A DNA stretch of 23,511 bases from Actinomycetota bacterium (GTDB lineage Bacteria > Actinomycetota > Nitriliruptoria > Euzebyales > Egibacteraceae). Below the pieces are notes generated by a model, which saw only the letters and a program-made list of their open reading frames with translations, was not told the origin of the DNA and made no database searches. Of the stretch, positions 22,664 to 23,511 are shown one piece after another (within the stretch, counting starts at the first letter, position 1; the number at the start of each line of letters is the position of its first letter). Made by a program: the position numbers and the translations under genes. The stretch lies in contig JAHWKQ010000006.1 of NCBI GenBank assembly GCA_019347785.1, positions 1 through 23,511 on the forward strand. The letters are read 5' to 3'.

Positions 22664-23511
22664 ATGATCGACATCCGCTCGCTGCGCGACGACCCCCGTC
22701 CGGTCGCGGCGGCGCTGGCGCGGCGCGGCGTCGACGCCGAGGCCGTGGAGGGCCTGCGCCGCCTCGACGAGGAACGCCGGGCGCTGGTCACCCGCGTCGA
22801 CGAGCTGCGCGCCCGGCAACGGCAGGACTCCCGGCGGGTCGGCGCGGCCGCCCCCGGCGAGCGCGCCGGGCTGATCGACGAGGTGCGCCAGGTGTCCGCG
22901 GAGCTGGGCAAGCTGGAGCCCGCTCAGGTGGAGGCGGAGCAGCGCCTCGCCGCCGCGCTGGCCCGCATCCCCAACCTGCCCCACCCGGCGGTTCCCGACG
23001 GCGTCCGCGAGGAGGACGCGGTCGAGGTGGCGCGCTTCGGGCAGCCGCCTCGGCTCGACTTCCCGGCCCGTGACCACGTGGAGATCGGCGAGGACCTGGG
23101 CCTGATCGACATCCCGCGCGCCGTGAAGGTCTCCGGCAGCCGCTTCGCCTACCTGCTGGGCGACGCGGTCTGGCTGGAGCTCGCGCTCGTGCGCTTCTCC
23201 CTGGAGCGGCTCGTGGCGGCGGGGTTCACTCCCGTCGTGCCCCCCGTGCTGACCCGCGAGGAGGCTCTGTTCGGCACCGCCTTCCTGCCCGGCGGCGCCG
23301 ACCAGCTCTACCGCGTGCCGCACGACGAGCTGTACCTGGTGGGGACCAGCGAGGTCCCGCTGGCGGGCATGCACATGGACGAGATCCTTGCGCCGGAGGA
23401 CCTGCCGCTGCGCTACGCGGGCTTCTCGACCTGCTTCCGCCGCGAGGCGGGGACCTACGGCAAGGACACCCGCGGCATCTTCCGGGTGCACCAGTTCGAC
23501 AAGGTCGAGAT
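22664..23511 (+). CDS. serS: Seryl-tRNA synthetase, 5' part
   Basis: The first 282 residues; the gene runs off the right edge (the family is about 420-430 aa). Residues about 1-105 form the N-terminal domain with a long antiparallel coiled-coil arm (ALVTRVDELRARQRQDSRRV ... LIDEVRQVSAELGKLEPAQVEAEQRLAA) that grips the long variable arm of tRNA-Ser. The class II catalytic core follows: the dimer/motif 1 region FTPVVPPVLTREEALFGTAFLP, the serine-site TSEVPLAG, and motif 2 FRREAGTYGKDTRGIFRVHQFDKVE. Motif 3 is outside the window. ATG 22664 matches the conserved start MIDIRSLRDDP. Confidence 0.97.
   Translation, partial: MIDIRSLRDDPRPVAAALARRGVDAEAVEGLRRLDEERRALVTRVDELRARQRQDSRRVGAAAPGERAGLIDEVRQVSAELGKLEPAQVEAEQRLAAALARIPNLPHPAVPDGVREEDAVEVARFGQPPRLDFPARDHVEIGEDLGLIDIPRAVKVSGSRFAYLLGDAVWLELALVRFSLERLVAAGFTPVVPPVLTREEALFGTAFLPGGADQLYRVPHDELYLVGTSEVPLAGMHMDEILAPEDLPLRYAGFSTCFRREAGTYGKDTRGIFRVHQFDKVE

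Noticed and set aside
1..23511. CRISPR arrays, insertion sequences, prophage genes
   Set aside because: I saw no regularly spaced repeats, transposase or integrase motifs, or phage structural genes on either strand.

Overview
The window is high-GC DNA with many GTG starts and 4-base stop/start overlaps. It carries the peptidoglycan/Ser-Thr-kinase gene cluster typical of Actinomycetota (fhaA-fhaB-pstP-rodA-pbpA-pknB, next to DUF881 and trpG/pabA), plus remnants of a mycothiol-type (MDMPI/TIGR03086) protein. It most likely comes from an actinobacterium outside the well-studied genera; a deep branch such as Nitriliruptoria or Acidimicrobiia is a guess. In mycobacteria and streptomycetes, as I recall, this cluster and the pheA/serS group both lie near oriC, so the window is probably origin-proximal.

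Layout. (1) 1-3576 is a reactive-sulfur module. An ArsR-rhodanese fusion regulator (minus) is divergent from a metallo-beta-lactamase protein with two rhodanese domains and a translationally coupled MFS transporter. The shared 80-bp control region holds nested inverted repeats and a leaderless-looking promoter. (2) 3577-5688 is a decaying accessory stretch. One intact FAD monooxygenase lies between a broken MDMPI-family gene (frameshift plus stop) and a broken amidase N-terminus (frameshift, then truncation). (3) 5689-9322, plus strand: a Dph6-like PP-loop ATPase, a two-TM zinc-ribbon protein, a DUF881 protein, a TrpG/PabA amidotransferase and a renalase-like FAD oxidoreductase. (4) 9319-16675, minus strand: the fhaA-fhaB-pstP-rodA-pbpA-pknB operon, with GTGA coupling at three consecutive junctions. 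It is divergent from a tRNA-Leu(CAG) gene. (5) 16963-20634, minus strand: a GGDEF-EAL membrane protein, a DUF5317 membrane protein, an L,D-transpeptidase and a 47-residue basic protein. (6) 20835-23511, plus strand: DUF4446, pheA, a half-size Gdt1-type cation transporter and the 5' part of serS.

How it fits together. The FHA proteins, PP2C phosphatase and PASTA kinase form a phospho-signalling circuit that in relatives tunes elongation and division through RodA and PbpA. The L,D-transpeptidase operon adds a second cross-linking activity, here placed downstream of a c-di-GMP enzyme. Nothing in the window is clearly a wholly new system. The best leads are the sulfur module with its atypical MBL site, the long helical extracellular tail on PknB, the 36-bp dyad before the DUF881 gene, and the small basic protein beside the L,D-transpeptidase.
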